The notes beneath the pieces are model-generated. The model was not told the DNA's origin. It did not search any database and worked only from the letters and a program-made list of their open reading frames with translations. This document shows positions 24,262-35,278 of a stretch of 48,745 nucleotides of DNA, in pieces. The stretch's first letter is position 1, and every line of letters begins with the position of its first letter. The DNA comes from Planctomycetota bacterium (GTDB lineage: Bacteria; Planctomycetota; SZUA-567; JAKLDR01). The stretch spans positions 1-48,745 of the forward strand of contig JAKLDR010000022.1 in the NCBI GenBank assembly GCA_022703445.1. The letters are read 5' to 3'. The position numbers and the translations under genes were made by a program.

Positions 24262-24951
24262 ATGCGCCGCACCCTCGCGCTGGCCTTGCCGGCCGCCCTG
24301 CTCCTGGCCACGGCAACGGCCGCGGAACCGCCCGCCGCGACCCCGGCCGCCGCTCCGACCGCGGCTCCGGCCGACGGGCTGCGCGAGATCCCAGCCGACA
24401 AACTGGAGGCGCTCCGCGATCGCCCGCTGCACGCCACCGCCACCCTCAAGGACGGGAGCAGGCTGCAGGGCGTCATCGAGAGCTTCGAGCCGGCGAAGGA
24501 TGGGCTGCCCGGAGCCTTCGTCTTCGCCGTCGACGGAGGGAAGACCCGGGTGGTCCACGAGGTCGAGGTGGTCAGGCTGGAGATCGGCGAGGCGGTCAAG
24601 GATGTCCAGCCAGTCCGCCGCGAGGCTCCGCCCGAGCTCCAGGAAGCCATCAAGAACGGCCGCGTCGAGCAGTTCGTGGAAAGGCAGCGGGCCATCCTGC
24701 ACAAGGCCACCACCCTGCCGCAGGCCCGCTGGAGCCTGGCGCTGCTCCTGGGGGCCTACCGCAACCAGGGCCTCGAGAAGAAGGCCCTCCGCGACCGCCT
24801 GCAGGCCGACGTGGACGGCGTCGAGAACGAGCCGATCCGCGCCGAGCTCCACCGCATGCTGCAGGACGAACGCTTTCTGTGGGCCAAGCCCCTCAGGCCC
24901 GGCGGCGGAGCCCGGGGGCTCGGTCCGGGGCGCGAGAACGGCGGCAACTAG
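24262..24951 (+). CDS. Hypothetical secreted protein
   Basis: 229 residues from the ATG at 24262; the in-frame GTG at 24253, exactly where transcription is predicted to begin, is a real alternative. A signal peptide (LALALPAALLLATATAA) is followed by an Ala/Pro linker. Residues 45-110 form a compact beta-type module (ATLKDGSRLQGVIESF, FVFAVDGGKTRVVHEVEVVRLEIG) that recalls the small Sm/SH3-like DGSxxxGxV folds seen also at the start of the protein at 38877. The rest is helical. I recognise no named family. It has its own promoter. Confidence 0.7.
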   Translation: MRRTLALALPAALLLATATAAEPPAATPAAAPTAAPADGLREIPADKLEALRDRPLHATATLKDGSRLQGVIESFEPAKDGLPGAFVFAVDGGKTRVVHEVEVVRLEIGEAVKDVQPVRREAPPELQEAIKNGRVEQFVERQRAILHKATTLPQARWSLALLLGAYRNQGLEKKALRDRLQADVDGVENEPIRAELHRMLQDERFLWAKPLRPGGGARGLGPGRENGGN

Positions 24952-24959
24952 CGCAGACC

Positions 24960-24978
24960 CCGCACGAGCCTCGTGCGG
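24960..24978. terminator. Two-way hairpin between convergent genes
   Basis: CCGCACG, loop AGCCT, CGTGCGG, in the 30-bp gap between the secreted protein and the NUDIX gene. No U-tract on either side. Confidence 0.4.
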
Positions 24979-24981
24979 CAC

Positions 24982-25407
24982 TCAGCGCGCTTCGTTCAGG
25001 AACGCCTCGGCCTCCTCGAGCAACCCGCGGGTGTTGGCGAAGGTGAGCAGTCCGAGCGCCTGACGGTAGCCGGCCCAGCGCAGCTCCGCTATCTCGTCAT
25101 CGACGCCCCGCCCCGGGGCGGAACCCTCCGGGGCTCTGGCCAGCAGGTAGACCGCCTCCTTGACCGCGTCCTTGCCGGGCAGCGGGTAGCGGAGCGTCCG
25201 GCCGAAGCCCGGCAGGACGTCCAGGCCGGAGAGGCCCGCCTCCTCGGCGGTCTCGCGCCGGGCGGCGGCCTCGTCGGTCTCGCCCGGTTCCACGTGGCCT
25301 TTGGGGAACCCCCAGGCGCCGTGCCGGCCGCTGCGCACCAGCAGGTACTCGCGCCGGCCCCCGGTCTCCCGAAAGATGATCAGCCCCGCCGAGCGCTCGG
25401 TCTTCAC
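24982..25407 (-). CDS. NUDIX hydrolase
   Basis: 141 residues. NUDIX enzymes cleave nucleoside diphosphates linked to another group. The complete Nudix box is at residues 37-59 (G-x5-E-x7-RE-x2-EE-x-G; here GHVEPGE...RETAEEAGL), with the usual YLLVRSGRHGAWGFPKG strand before it, closest in style to diadenosine polyphosphate or (p)ppGpp-type hydrolases. The start is GTG at 25405-25407, whose last bases form the TGA of the upstream endonuclease V gene (GTGA overlap), indicating coupled translation; longer open frame upstream is a shadow. Its pairing with endonuclease V suggests clean-up of damaged nucleotides, which is inference. Confidence 0.9.
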   Translation of the reverse strand: MKTERSAGLIIFRETGGRREYLLVRSGRHGAWGFPKGHVEPGETDEAAARRETAEEAGLSGLDVLPGFGRTLRYPLPGKDAVKEAVYLLARAPEGSAPGRGVDDEIAELRWAGYRQALGLLTFANTRGLLEEAEAFLNEAR

Positions 25408-26114
25408 TGCCCGCCCTCGTCCTTCAGCCGCGCCATCGTCGCCAGGTGGTGCGCCCGCCTGGCCGGCTCGGGCAGGCGGAACCCGGCGGTCGCGGCCAGG
25501 ACCAGCCGCACGGCGCCGGCCAGGTCCGCGAGGTGCCCGACCGAGACGTAGACCGGGGCCACGCCGTCCCTGGTGCGCAGGGCGCAGCCCACCGTTTCCC
25601 CGCGGTGCAGCAGCGCCCGGCGCGAGCCGCGCCGCCGGCCGGGGACGGCGTGGACGCCGACCAGGAGGCTCTTGGCGCAACCCACCGTCGGGATGCCGAG
25701 AATGAGCCCGAGATGCGAGGCGATGCCCAGGCGGCGCGGGTGGGCCCGGCCCTGGCCGTCGACCAGGACCGCCTCGGGCGCGTGCTCGAGCCGCTCCAGG
25801 CACTCCAGCACGGGCGGCAGCTCGCGGAAGGACAGCAGCCCCGGAATGTAGGGCATCCGCGGCCGGGCGGTCACGACGCGCTCCTCGACGGTCTCGACCT
25901 CGACGGGGCTGTGCGGGGTGCGTCCGGGGAGCCGGCAGAGCACGACCGCCGCGTAGAGCCGGTCCTCGCGCCGCGAGTAGCCGCAGTCGATGCCAGCCAC
26001 CAGCCGCGGGGCGCGCCGCAGCGGCCGCTCGCGGACCTTGGCGGCCAGCGCCCTCTGCAGCTCCACCGCCTCGGCCGCGGGCAGGGCCCAGGCGTGCAGG
26101 GGCGCGATCCTCAT
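25404..26114 (-). CDS. nfi: Endonuclease V
   Basis: 236 residues (E. coli Nfi has 223). It nicks DNA next to deaminated bases, mainly hypoxanthine. The motifs are clear: VAGIDCGYS with metal-binding Asp 43, YIPGLLSFRELP with Glu 98 and the strand-separating PYIP wedge, LVDGQGRAHPRRLGIASHLG with Asp 119, then PTVGCAKSLL and VSVGH. It lies fourth in the minus-strand row that starts with icd, 22 bp after the anchored protein and overlapping NUDIX by four bases. Confidence 0.93.
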   Translation of the reverse strand: MRIAPLHAWALPAAEAVELQRALAAKVRERPLRRAPRLVAGIDCGYSRREDRLYAAVVLCRLPGRTPHSPVEVETVEERVVTARPRMPYIPGLLSFRELPPVLECLERLEHAPEAVLVDGQGRAHPRRLGIASHLGLILGIPTVGCAKSLLVGVHAVPGRRRGSRRALLHRGETVGCALRTRDGVAPVYVSVGHLADLAGAVRLVLAATAGFRLPEPARRAHHLATMARLKDEGGQ

Positions 26115-26136
26115 CTTCGGGCTCCGCCCGGCCGGC

Positions 26137-26847
26137 TCATCGGCGGGTGGACAGGTCGACGCCGCCCAGGAAGGGGGCGAGCTCCCGGGCGTCGAGCCGG
26201 GGCTCGCGCAGACTGCCGGTCAGCCGGACCACGGCCTCGGCGCTGCCGGCCTCGCCCTCGAAGCGCCGGTCGAGCGCCTGGACGTGGAAGTCGGTGAGAA
26301 TGATCCTGACGGGCACGTCCATGTCCCCGCTCCGCATCCGGGACAGCCGCGCCGACAGCGTGAAACGCCCGCGCAGGAAGCGCACCCGGCCGTGCTCCTT
26401 GAGCACCGGGTTGAGTTCCACGCAGTACCCGCTGACCGCCACCGTGGCCTCGCCCCCGCCGGCCTCCGAGGTCAGGGCCTCGAGGCCGCCGGCGGACAGG
26501 TCCACGTCGGTCAGGCGCACGACGCCCACCTCCGGCAGGACCAGGCGGGCCTGGCCCCTGGTCATGGAGACGGTGCGCAGCTCCCGGCGGCCCAGGTCCC
26601 CCTCGGCGCAGAGACGGTCGATCTCCACCACCGGGCCGGGCTCGGCGCCGAGCGCGAGACCGCGGACCTCCAGGGCGCCGTCCGCCGGGCGGACCGACTC
26701 GATTGAGCAGGGCAGGCCGGTGGCCGCCGCAACCCGGGCGGCCAGCCGCCGCGACGGCGAGAGCGGGCCGAGCAGCAGCCAGGCGGCCAGCGCCGCGGCG
26801 ACGATCGTTCCGGCGGCAACGGCCAGCAGCAGCCTTCGGCGGCTCAT
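26137..26847 (-). CDS. Membrane-anchored hypothetical protein
   Basis: 236 residues. One N-terminal membrane helix (about residues 5-27) is followed by a beta-rich part with alternating hydrophobic strands such as VVEIDRLCAEGDL, RGQARLVLPEVGVVRLTDVDLSAGGLEAL and DFHVQALDRRF. This layout (N-terminal anchor, then repeating strand pairs describing 'the part above') resembles AsmA/DUF748-type proteins that extend into the periplasm. Assignment is tentative. Its ATG overlaps the TGA of the PilZ gene (ATGA), so the two are coupled. Confidence 0.65.
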   Translation of the reverse strand: MSRRRLLLAVAAGTIVAAALAAWLLLGPLSPSRRLAARVAAATGLPCSIESVRPADGALEVRGLALGAEPGPVVEIDRLCAEGDLGRRELRTVSMTRGQARLVLPEVGVVRLTDVDLSAGGLEALTSEAGGGEATVAVSGYCVELNPVLKEHGRVRFLRGRFTLSARLSRMRSGDMDVPVRIILTDFHVQALDRRFEGEAGSAEAVVRLTGSLREPRLDARELAPFLGGVDLSTRR

Positions 26848-27572
26848 CGCGGCGACACGAAGCGGGCCCCGGCCTCGTAGCGGCGGCCGACGCGCCGGCA
26901 GCGCAGGATGAGGATGTTGCCGCGCAGGGTGAGGCGGTCACCGGCCCGCCCGCCATCCCGATCCTGCCCGTGGATGGAAACGGAGGCCATGGCTCCCGCC
27001 GGGAAGGGCCGCGGCGCGAAGAAGCGCAGGCCGTCGGTGGAGATGTCGCGCACCTCGCCGCGCCATACGGCCCCGCCCTCCCCGGGCAGGCGGAAGACGA
27101 CCTCCAGCCGGACCGGGTAGCGGCGGCTGCGGCGGCGGTCGGCGGGACTGGCCGCCGGCCCGGCCGCGGCGGCCGGGGCGAAGCGCGCGCCCACCTCCCA
27201 CACGCGGCCGGAGCGCAGGCAGCGCACGACCTCCAGGTGCATGCTCCCGAAGCCGGACACCGGCCGGCCGCCGCGCTGGAAGTGCGCATCCAGGACGTCG
27301 CCGATGCGTAGTTCCTGCATGGCGGTGAAGCGCACTCCGCTGCGGGATAGGTCCAGAACCCGCCCGACCAGCGAGGTCGGCCGGCCCGGCTGCCGGTAGA
27401 GCAGCTGCAGGTCGGCGTTCACCCGCTCGAAGGCGCGGCGCTCGCGGTCCTCGCCCGCGGCCATCCGCGACTCCAGGCGGGACAGGAGCCGGTCGAGCGC
27501 GTCGAGCTTGCGCCGCTCGGCGGCCGCCTGTTCGCGGAGCCGGTGCGGCCGGACGGCGTGGAGCTCGGGCAT
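26844..27572 (-). CDS. Tandem PilZ-domain protein
   Basis: 242 residues, cytoplasmic. Residues 10-45 are a charged coiled coil. The first PilZ domain has RAFER (Arg 46, Arg 50) and DLSRSG (74-79); the second has RRRSRR (146-151) and DISTDG (176-181). Each therefore carries both the RxxxR and the D/NxSxxG halves of the cyclic di-GMP site. It probably senses c-di-GMP and passes the signal to a partner, possibly the anchored protein translated from the overlapping gene. It starts 10 bp after icd. Confidence 0.8.
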   Translation of the reverse strand: MPELHAVRPHRLREQAAAERRKLDALDRLLSRLESRMAAGEDRERRAFERVNADLQLLYRQPGRPTSLVGRVLDLSRSGVRFTAMQELRIGDVLDAHFQRGGRPVSGFGSMHLEVVRCLRSGRVWEVGARFAPAAAAGPAASPADRRRSRRYPVRLEVVFRLPGEGGAVWRGEVRDISTDGLRFFAPRPFPAGAMASVSIHGQDRDGGRAGDRLTLRGNILILRCRRVGRRYEAGARFVSPR

Positions 27573-27582
27573 GCCGGACCGG

Positions 27583-28815
<1,233 letters not shown>

Positions 28816-28879
28816 CTGATGGCTCCCTTCTGCCTGTGGTCTGCCTGCCGCCCCGGACGGGCCCGGGGCCGTGGGCCGG

Positions 28880-28908
28880 ATTCTAGCCCTGTCGGGAGGG
28901 CTCCGCAA
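28880..28908 (-). promoter_or_regulatory. Possible promoter of icd
   Basis: Reading leftward: TTGCGG (28903-28908), 17-bp spacer, TAGAAT (28880-28885). The -10 is good, the -35 matches only half of consensus. Confidence 0.4.
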
Positions 28909-28924
28909 GCTCCTGCCCTGGACC

Positions 28925-30952
<2,028 letters not shown>

Positions 30953-30959
30953 CGACGGG

Positions 30960-30988
30960 ATTTTAGCCCGCAGGCCCGGCTCTCACAA
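30960..30988 (-). promoter_or_regulatory. Promoter of uvrB, leaderless layout
   Basis: Reading leftward: TTGTGA (30983-30988), 17-bp spacer, TAAAAT (30960-30965). The ATG begins 7 bp later, at the expected transcription start. Confidence 0.5.
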
Positions 30989-31047
30989 TGACAACGCGGC
31001 CCGCGGGCCTGGCGGGGGTGAGGGAAGAACCGTCAGCGGGCCGGGGC

Positions 31048-32982
31048 TCACCTGCCCCCGGGTGACCAGAAGGTACTGACCGCCCCGCTGGCCTTGTTCA
31101 CCGAGAAGATGATCGGGGGCATGGTCTCGAATACCGGATCGTAGGATACCTTCCATATGTCGCCGGCGTCTTCGACCTTGACGACCTTCTCAGGTCTGAC
31201 ATTGCTCCAACGCTTGACCTTGGTCACATGATCCAGAACCAGTCTGCGGGCCGTGGCCTCGTCCGGCGCGCCGGCGGCGGGCTTCTCGACACCCGCGCCC
31301 TCCGGCGGCAGGACCGTGACACGCACCTCGTTGGAGGTGGCCGCTCCGAGCCACTCCTTGGCCTTGATGCCGTATTTCCCGGTGTCGTCCGGGCCCTTGT
31401 TTTCCAGGACGGCTTTCACGCGATACTCTCCCGCAGAAAGCCGAGGCCAACCGCCCCAATAGCCGGCGCTGTCAGGATCCATATAGGCAGCGGCCAGCCC
31501 CGGAGCATAGTTGAAGTATCTGAAGCGGAAGTTACTGAGCGACGAGCCGCTCAAATCCCGCTCAATTCCGGGAGCCACTACGGCGAAATGCCCCACCTCC
31601 TTTGGGGGCCGCTCTGCCTTCGCAGTTCGTGTATCTGGAATGCGCGCGACTGGGCCGGCTGGTCCGGTGATTTCCAGGCGGATGGTCTGATCATAGTAGT
31701 CCAGGGTCACTGACTCATTTCCGACGTTGACCGCCTTGACGTCGAACTCCCATCTTTCCCCAAGCTTGTGCTCGACTTTTCGGGCGCTCAGCACCACCCT
31801 GAGCCCGTTCATCGCCTCGCCTCCGGCAGGCGGCTCCTTCCCCGGCTCCGGCGTCGGCTGAACCACCTCCCGGAACCGCGTGGCCGCCCTGTCGCCGACC
31901 TTGAGCTCGCCGGTGGCGGAGACCAGCTCCGCCGTGGCGGTCTTGGGCTCCACGACGGTGACCTTGAGCATGGCGACCTTCTTGCCGTCACGCTCCACGT
32001 CGAGCTCGAAGCCGGGCTTGAGGCCCTGCTCGCTGCCGGCGTTGAGCACGACCTTGCCGCCGCCGGGCAGGGCGGTCACCTGGCACGAGATGCCCTTCTC
32101 GGTGACGCCGGAGTCGGGTTGGGCATTGGGCATTGGGCCTTGGGCTTTGGGAACGGAGGGCTCGGCCGCCAGGAGCTTGACCGCCATCGCCCCGCCACCG
32201 CCGCCGACCGCCAGCACCGCGGCACAGACCGCCGCGGCCACCTTGACCTTCGCCCAGAACATCATCTTGACCACTCCTTCCGCCAGCAAGGATGCCGTCC
32301 CGCCTGCCGCGCCCGCGGCAGCGCCAGCCGCCGCCAGCTTCGGGACCAGCAGGATGGATGGAAGGAGCGAGGCCGGCGCCGCCGCCGCGGTCTCCGCGCC
32401 GAGGAGAGCGGCCAGCGCCGCGGCCGAGAGCACCTGCCTGCGAGAGCACAGGCGCTGGCGCAGGCGTTCCAGGCCTTCGCTGGCGCGCCAACCGAGCGTC
32501 CCCGACGGGCAGCCGGCCATTCGCGCGGCCTCCTCGACGCTGTGGCCCTCGAGGTAGCGGAGCAGCACCGCCTGGCGCTGCGCGGTCGGCAGGGCGTCGA
32601 GCTCGCGGTCGAGCAGGGCCGCGACGTCGGCCTTCTCGGATCCGCCCATCGCCCCCCGCCCCTCGTCCTGCGTCTCTCGGACCATGGCCGCCTCCGCCTC
32701 GTGCCGGGAGCGGCGCGCTCGGCTCCGCAGCGCCAGGTGGGCCACGTTCCGGGCCACCCGGTGGAGCCACGCCGCCAGCTCGCCCTCGGAGCGGAGCGCC
32801 CGGGCCTTGCGCGCCAGGACCAGGAAGACCGCCTGGGCGGCCTCCTCGGCGTCGTGCTCGCTGCCGAGGGCCCGCTGGCAGGTCCGGAAGATCATCCGGC
32901 CATGGCGGGCGACGAGTTCGGCGAAGGCCGACTCCTCACCGGTCGCGGCGTAGGCCGCAAGCAATTCCTGGTCCGTGCGCAT
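31048..32982 (-). CDS. Membrane-fused ECF sigma factor 1
   Basis: 644 residues from the ATG at 32982 (MRTDQELL), conserved with its paralogue; a GTG at 33000, just after GGAGGGAGC, is an alternative. Residues 19-92 are sigma70 region 2 and 124-178 region 4 with its helix-turn-helix (SVEEAARMAGCPSGTLGWR). An Ala-rich linker, KMMFWAKVK at about 239-247 and a membrane helix at 246-270 follow. The outer part (275-644) has beta-type segments, including WEFDVKAVNVGNESVTLDYYDQ (an intracellular-proteinase-inhibitor-like beta-sandwich), and ends in a PepSY-like stretch. A sigma factor tied to the membrane would need release or would act in place. Residues 274-291 are encoded by a short-word repeat. 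Confidence 0.82.
   Translation of the reverse strand: MRTDQELLAAYAATGEESAFAELVARHGRMIFRTCQRALGSEHDAEEAAQAVFLVLARKARALRSEGELAAWLHRVARNVAHLALRSRARRSRHEAEAAMVRETQDEGRGAMGGSEKADVAALLDRELDALPTAQRQAVLLRYLEGHSVEEAARMAGCPSGTLGWRASEGLERLRQRLCSRRQVLSAAALAALLGAETAAAAPASLLPSILLVPKLAAAGAAAGAAGGTASLLAEGVVKMMFWAKVKVAAAVCAAVLAVGGGGGAMAVKLLAAEPSVPKAQGPMPNAQPDSGVTEKGISCQVTALPGGGKVVLNAGSEQGLKPGFELDVERDGKKVAMLKVTVVEPKTATAELVSATGELKVGDRAATRFREVVQPTPEPGKEPPAGGEAMNGLRVVLSARKVEHKLGERWEFDVKAVNVGNESVTLDYYDQTIRLEITGPAGPVARIPDTRTAKAERPPKEVGHFAVVAPGIERDLSGSSLSNFRFRYFNYAPGLAAAYMDPDSAGYWGGWPRLSAGEYRVKAVLENKGPDDTGKYGIKAKEWLGAATSNEVRVTVLPPEGAGVEKPAAGAPDEATARRLVLDHVTKVKRWSNVRPEKVVKVEDAGDIWKVSYDPVFETMPPIIFSVNKASGAVSTFWSPGGR
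32116..32152. repeat. In-frame short-word repeat in sigma factor 1
   Basis: Five tandem variants of TTGGGCA/TTGGGCT read along the plus strand. They encode the low-complexity VPKAQGPMPNAQP just outside the membrane helix. The paralogues have no such segment at that place. Confidence 0.6.
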
Positions 32983-33230
32983 GGCCACAAGCCTAGTCAC
33001 CGCTCCCTCCATCCGCAAGAGACTCGCCGGAGGAGGCCGCCTCTTTGGAGCATTCCGTGGAAATTCGCGCTGCGCGGGATGGCTGATGCAGTCTCCGCAA
33101 GCCGCGGCTTCCCGCGGGATACCGGACAGCGCCTCGGCGGTTTATGAAAATGCCGGGGATTGCCTGCACAAGACCAGGGCGGTCAAACGTGTAAAGGCTG
33201 GATGGGGCAGGGGACGGAGGTCGGCCAGGA

Positions 33231-33728
33231 GTGGACCGGGCAACGCTGGAGAAGCTCTACATGCGCCATCGGCAGGGGCTCTTCACCCTGGCGCTGGCCG
33301 TGGCCGGCTCGCCCGACGCGGCCGAGGACGCTGTCCACGAGGCCTGCGCCCGCGTCCTGGCCGCCAAGGAGTCGCCGGCCGGAGACCCGGCCGCCTACCT
33401 CTTTGCGGCCGTCCGCAACGCGGCGGTCGACGGGCGCCGCCGGCGGGGTGCCGCGGCAGCGGTCGCCAGGTCGGCCGCGGAGGGCATCTTCAACGGCCGG
33501 CAGCTGGCCACCGATCGTCCGGAGGGCGACGCGGAGGTCGACCGGCGCATCCGCGAGGCCGTCTCGGGTCTGCCCGAGGAGCAGCGCGAGGCCGTGGTCA
33601 TGCGCATCTACGGCGGGCTGACCTTCGAGCAGATGGCCGGGGCGCTCGGCGAGCCGCTGGCCACGGTCGCCTCCCGCTACCGCCGGGCGATGGAGAGGCT
33701 GCGCGAGGAACTGCGAGGGCTGCAATGA
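33231..33728 (+). CDS. ECF sigma factor
   Basis: 165 residues, conventional size, GTG start with GGAGG about 10 bp upstream. Region 2 lies at about 5-70 (LYMRHRQGLFTLALAVAGSPDAAEDAVHEAC) and region 4 at about 108-160 (LPEEQREAVVMRIYGGLTFEQMAGALGEPLATVASRYRR). Its last bases overlap the start of the next gene (ATGA), an arrangement typical of a sigma factor and its membrane-bound partner. It is divergent from the membrane-fused sigma factor 1, and the genes following it (anchored partner, PDZ protein) probably form its own signalling unit. Confidence 0.88.
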   Translation: MDRATLEKLYMRHRQGLFTLALAVAGSPDAAEDAVHEACARVLAAKESPAGDPAAYLFAAVRNAAVDGRRRRGAAAAVARSAAEGIFNGRQLATDRPEGDAEVDRRIREAVSGLPEEQREAVVMRIYGGLTFEQMAGALGEPLATVASRYRRAMERLREELRGLQ

Positions 33729-34228
33729 GCAACGATGAACGCGAGTTCCGCGAGGTCGAGGACCTGCTGCGGCGGATGCCTCTGGCCGAACCACCGGAGC
33801 GCCTCGACCGACGCGTTTTGAGCATGGCCGGCGCCGGCCGCTTCCGGCGGGCTCGGGCCTTCGCGCTGGCCGCGATCAGCGCGGCCGCCGCGGCCGCCGC
33901 CGGCGCGGCCGTGACGCTGGCCATCATGAACTCCTCCGGGCGCCGGGCGCCGACCGTCCCCCTCCCTAACCCGGTTGTCCGGCGTTCGGAGGCTGCAACT
34001 CCCCAGGCCGACCTGGCCGTCTTCAAGGGGCCGGTGCGCGTCGAACGGCAGAGGGTCGGACGGACCTCCGCCGAGGGCATGATCGACGTCTCCGGCGAGG
34101 ATGCCGTGCAGCGCTACCGCCGGGAGGGCGTCCGCGAGATCTGGCTGGTGGACCCGGATAACAACCGGCGGGTGGACATGGCCATCCCCGTGAAGGACAC
34201 CGTTCTGGTGAAGGTCGAGCCCTACTAG
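33725..34228 (+). CDS. Membrane-anchored sigma partner, anti-sigma-like
   Basis: 167 residues. A short acidic/basic cytoplasmic stretch (1-43), one Ala-rich membrane helix at about 46-69 and an outer domain of about 95 residues with KGPVRVERQRVG and GVREIWLVDPDNNRRVDMAIP. No zinc-binding HxxxCxxC is present, so it is not a standard zinc anti-sigma factor. The start overlap with the sigma gene and the one-helix topology make anti-sigma or sensor function likely, but this rests on context. Confidence 0.6.
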   Translation: MSNDEREFREVEDLLRRMPLAEPPERLDRRVLSMAGAGRFRRARAFALAAISAAAAAAAGAAVTLAIMNSSGRRAPTVPLPNPVVRRSEAATPQADLAVFKGPVRVERQRVGRTSAEGMIDVSGEDAVQRYRREGVREIWLVDPDNNRRVDMAIPVKDTVLVKVEPY

Positions 34229-34260
34229 CGGCAGGGCTCTGAGAGCAAGGAGAGAACCGC

Positions 34261-35211
34261 ATGTTCCCGTCTCTGACAAGACCACTGGCGGCCGCCGGCC
34301 TTGCCGCGGCCCTGTTCCTGTGCGCCCCGGCCGTCTCCGCGGCCGAGGAGGCGCCGCCGGGAGGCGACGCCGCCCCGCCGGAAGTCGTTGAGCACATCAG
34401 GCAGTTGCTGGGCGGGATGGGCGGCCCGCGCGGGATGGAGGCCATCCCCGTCAAGCGGGTCAAGGCTGCCTACCTCGGCGTGGTCGCCGAGCCGGCCGAC
34501 GCGGCCCTCCGCGCCCAGGTCAAGCTGCCCGAAGGCGTGGGCCTGGTCGTCCGCAAGGTCGCCGAGGACAGTCCGGCCGCCGCGGCCGGCATCAGGGTCC
34601 ACGACATCCTCCACAAGCTCGGCGACCAGCTGCTGGTCAACGAGCAGCAGTTCATCGTCCTGGTGCGGCTCCAGAAGCCCGGCGACGAGGTGGCCCTGAC
34701 GGTGATCCGCGAGGGGGAGACCAGGAAGATCTCCGCCAAGCTCGCTGAGAAGGAGATGCCCGAGCTCCGCAGTTATCTCACCCCGGGGCTGCCGGGCGGT
34801 GCGGGCGCCATGCCCTTCATGATGCCCGGCGGCAACGAGTGGCGCTTCGAGTTTCCCGAGCCGGGCGAGGGGCCGGAGAAGCCCGATGGCGGTGCCGGGC
34901 CCGACGCCAGGAAGCTCAACGCCTTCCTGCCGGCCCTCAGGGCGATGCAGATGGGCGACATCCGCATGCTCGACGGCGAGCATGAGATCACCATCACCAC
35001 CCGCGACGGCCGCACCCAGATCCTGGCCAAGGACAAGGACGGCAAGGTGGTCTATCAGGGCGACCTCGCACCCGGGGCCAAGCTCGAGGGCATTCCCCGG
35101 GAGCTGCGCCTGAAGATCGAGGCCCTGCCCCGGATCATGATGCCCCTGCCGCCGCCCGCGGCGCGGGACAGGCCGGGAATCGACGACCAGAGGAACCGGG
35201 ACGTCTTCTAG
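34261..35211 (+). CDS. Secreted PDZ-domain protein
   Basis: 316 residues, ATG after CAAGGAGAGAACC. Signal peptide to about residue 27 (VSAAEE). A PDZ domain spans roughly 69-160 (AYLGVVAEP..., GLVVRKVAEDSPAAAAGIRVHDILHKLGDQLL, then VALTVIREGETRKIS). The C-terminal half is Pro/Gly-rich plus a beta segment HEITITTRDGRTQILAKDKDGKVVYQGDL. No protease triad is visible, so it is a binding PDZ rather than a DegS-like enzyme. It is 32 bp after the anti-sigma-like gene and could sense misfolded chains or C-termini for that unit. Confidence 0.8.
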   Translation: MFPSLTRPLAAAGLAAALFLCAPAVSAAEEAPPGGDAAPPEVVEHIRQLLGGMGGPRGMEAIPVKRVKAAYLGVVAEPADAALRAQVKLPEGVGLVVRKVAEDSPAAAAGIRVHDILHKLGDQLLVNEQQFIVLVRLQKPGDEVALTVIREGETRKISAKLAEKEMPELRSYLTPGLPGGAGAMPFMMPGGNEWRFEFPEPGEGPEKPDGGAGPDARKLNAFLPALRAMQMGDIRMLDGEHEITITTRDGRTQILAKDKDGKVVYQGDLAPGAKLEGIPRELRLKIEALPRIMMPLPPPAARDRPGIDDQRNRDVF

Positions 35212-35234
35212 ACGAAGCGTCGCTGCGGAATGAA

Positions 35235-35259
35235 CGGGGCCGGCCATGCGCCGGCCCCG
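35235..35259. terminator. Two-way terminator
   Basis: A 10-bp GC stem (CGGGGCCGGC with GCCGGCCCCG, 5-nt loop), followed by CCGTTTCT on the plus strand, between the convergent PDZ gene and membrane-fused sigma factor 2. Confidence 0.6.
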
Positions 35260-35278
35260 CCGTTTCTCCGCGAGATGG

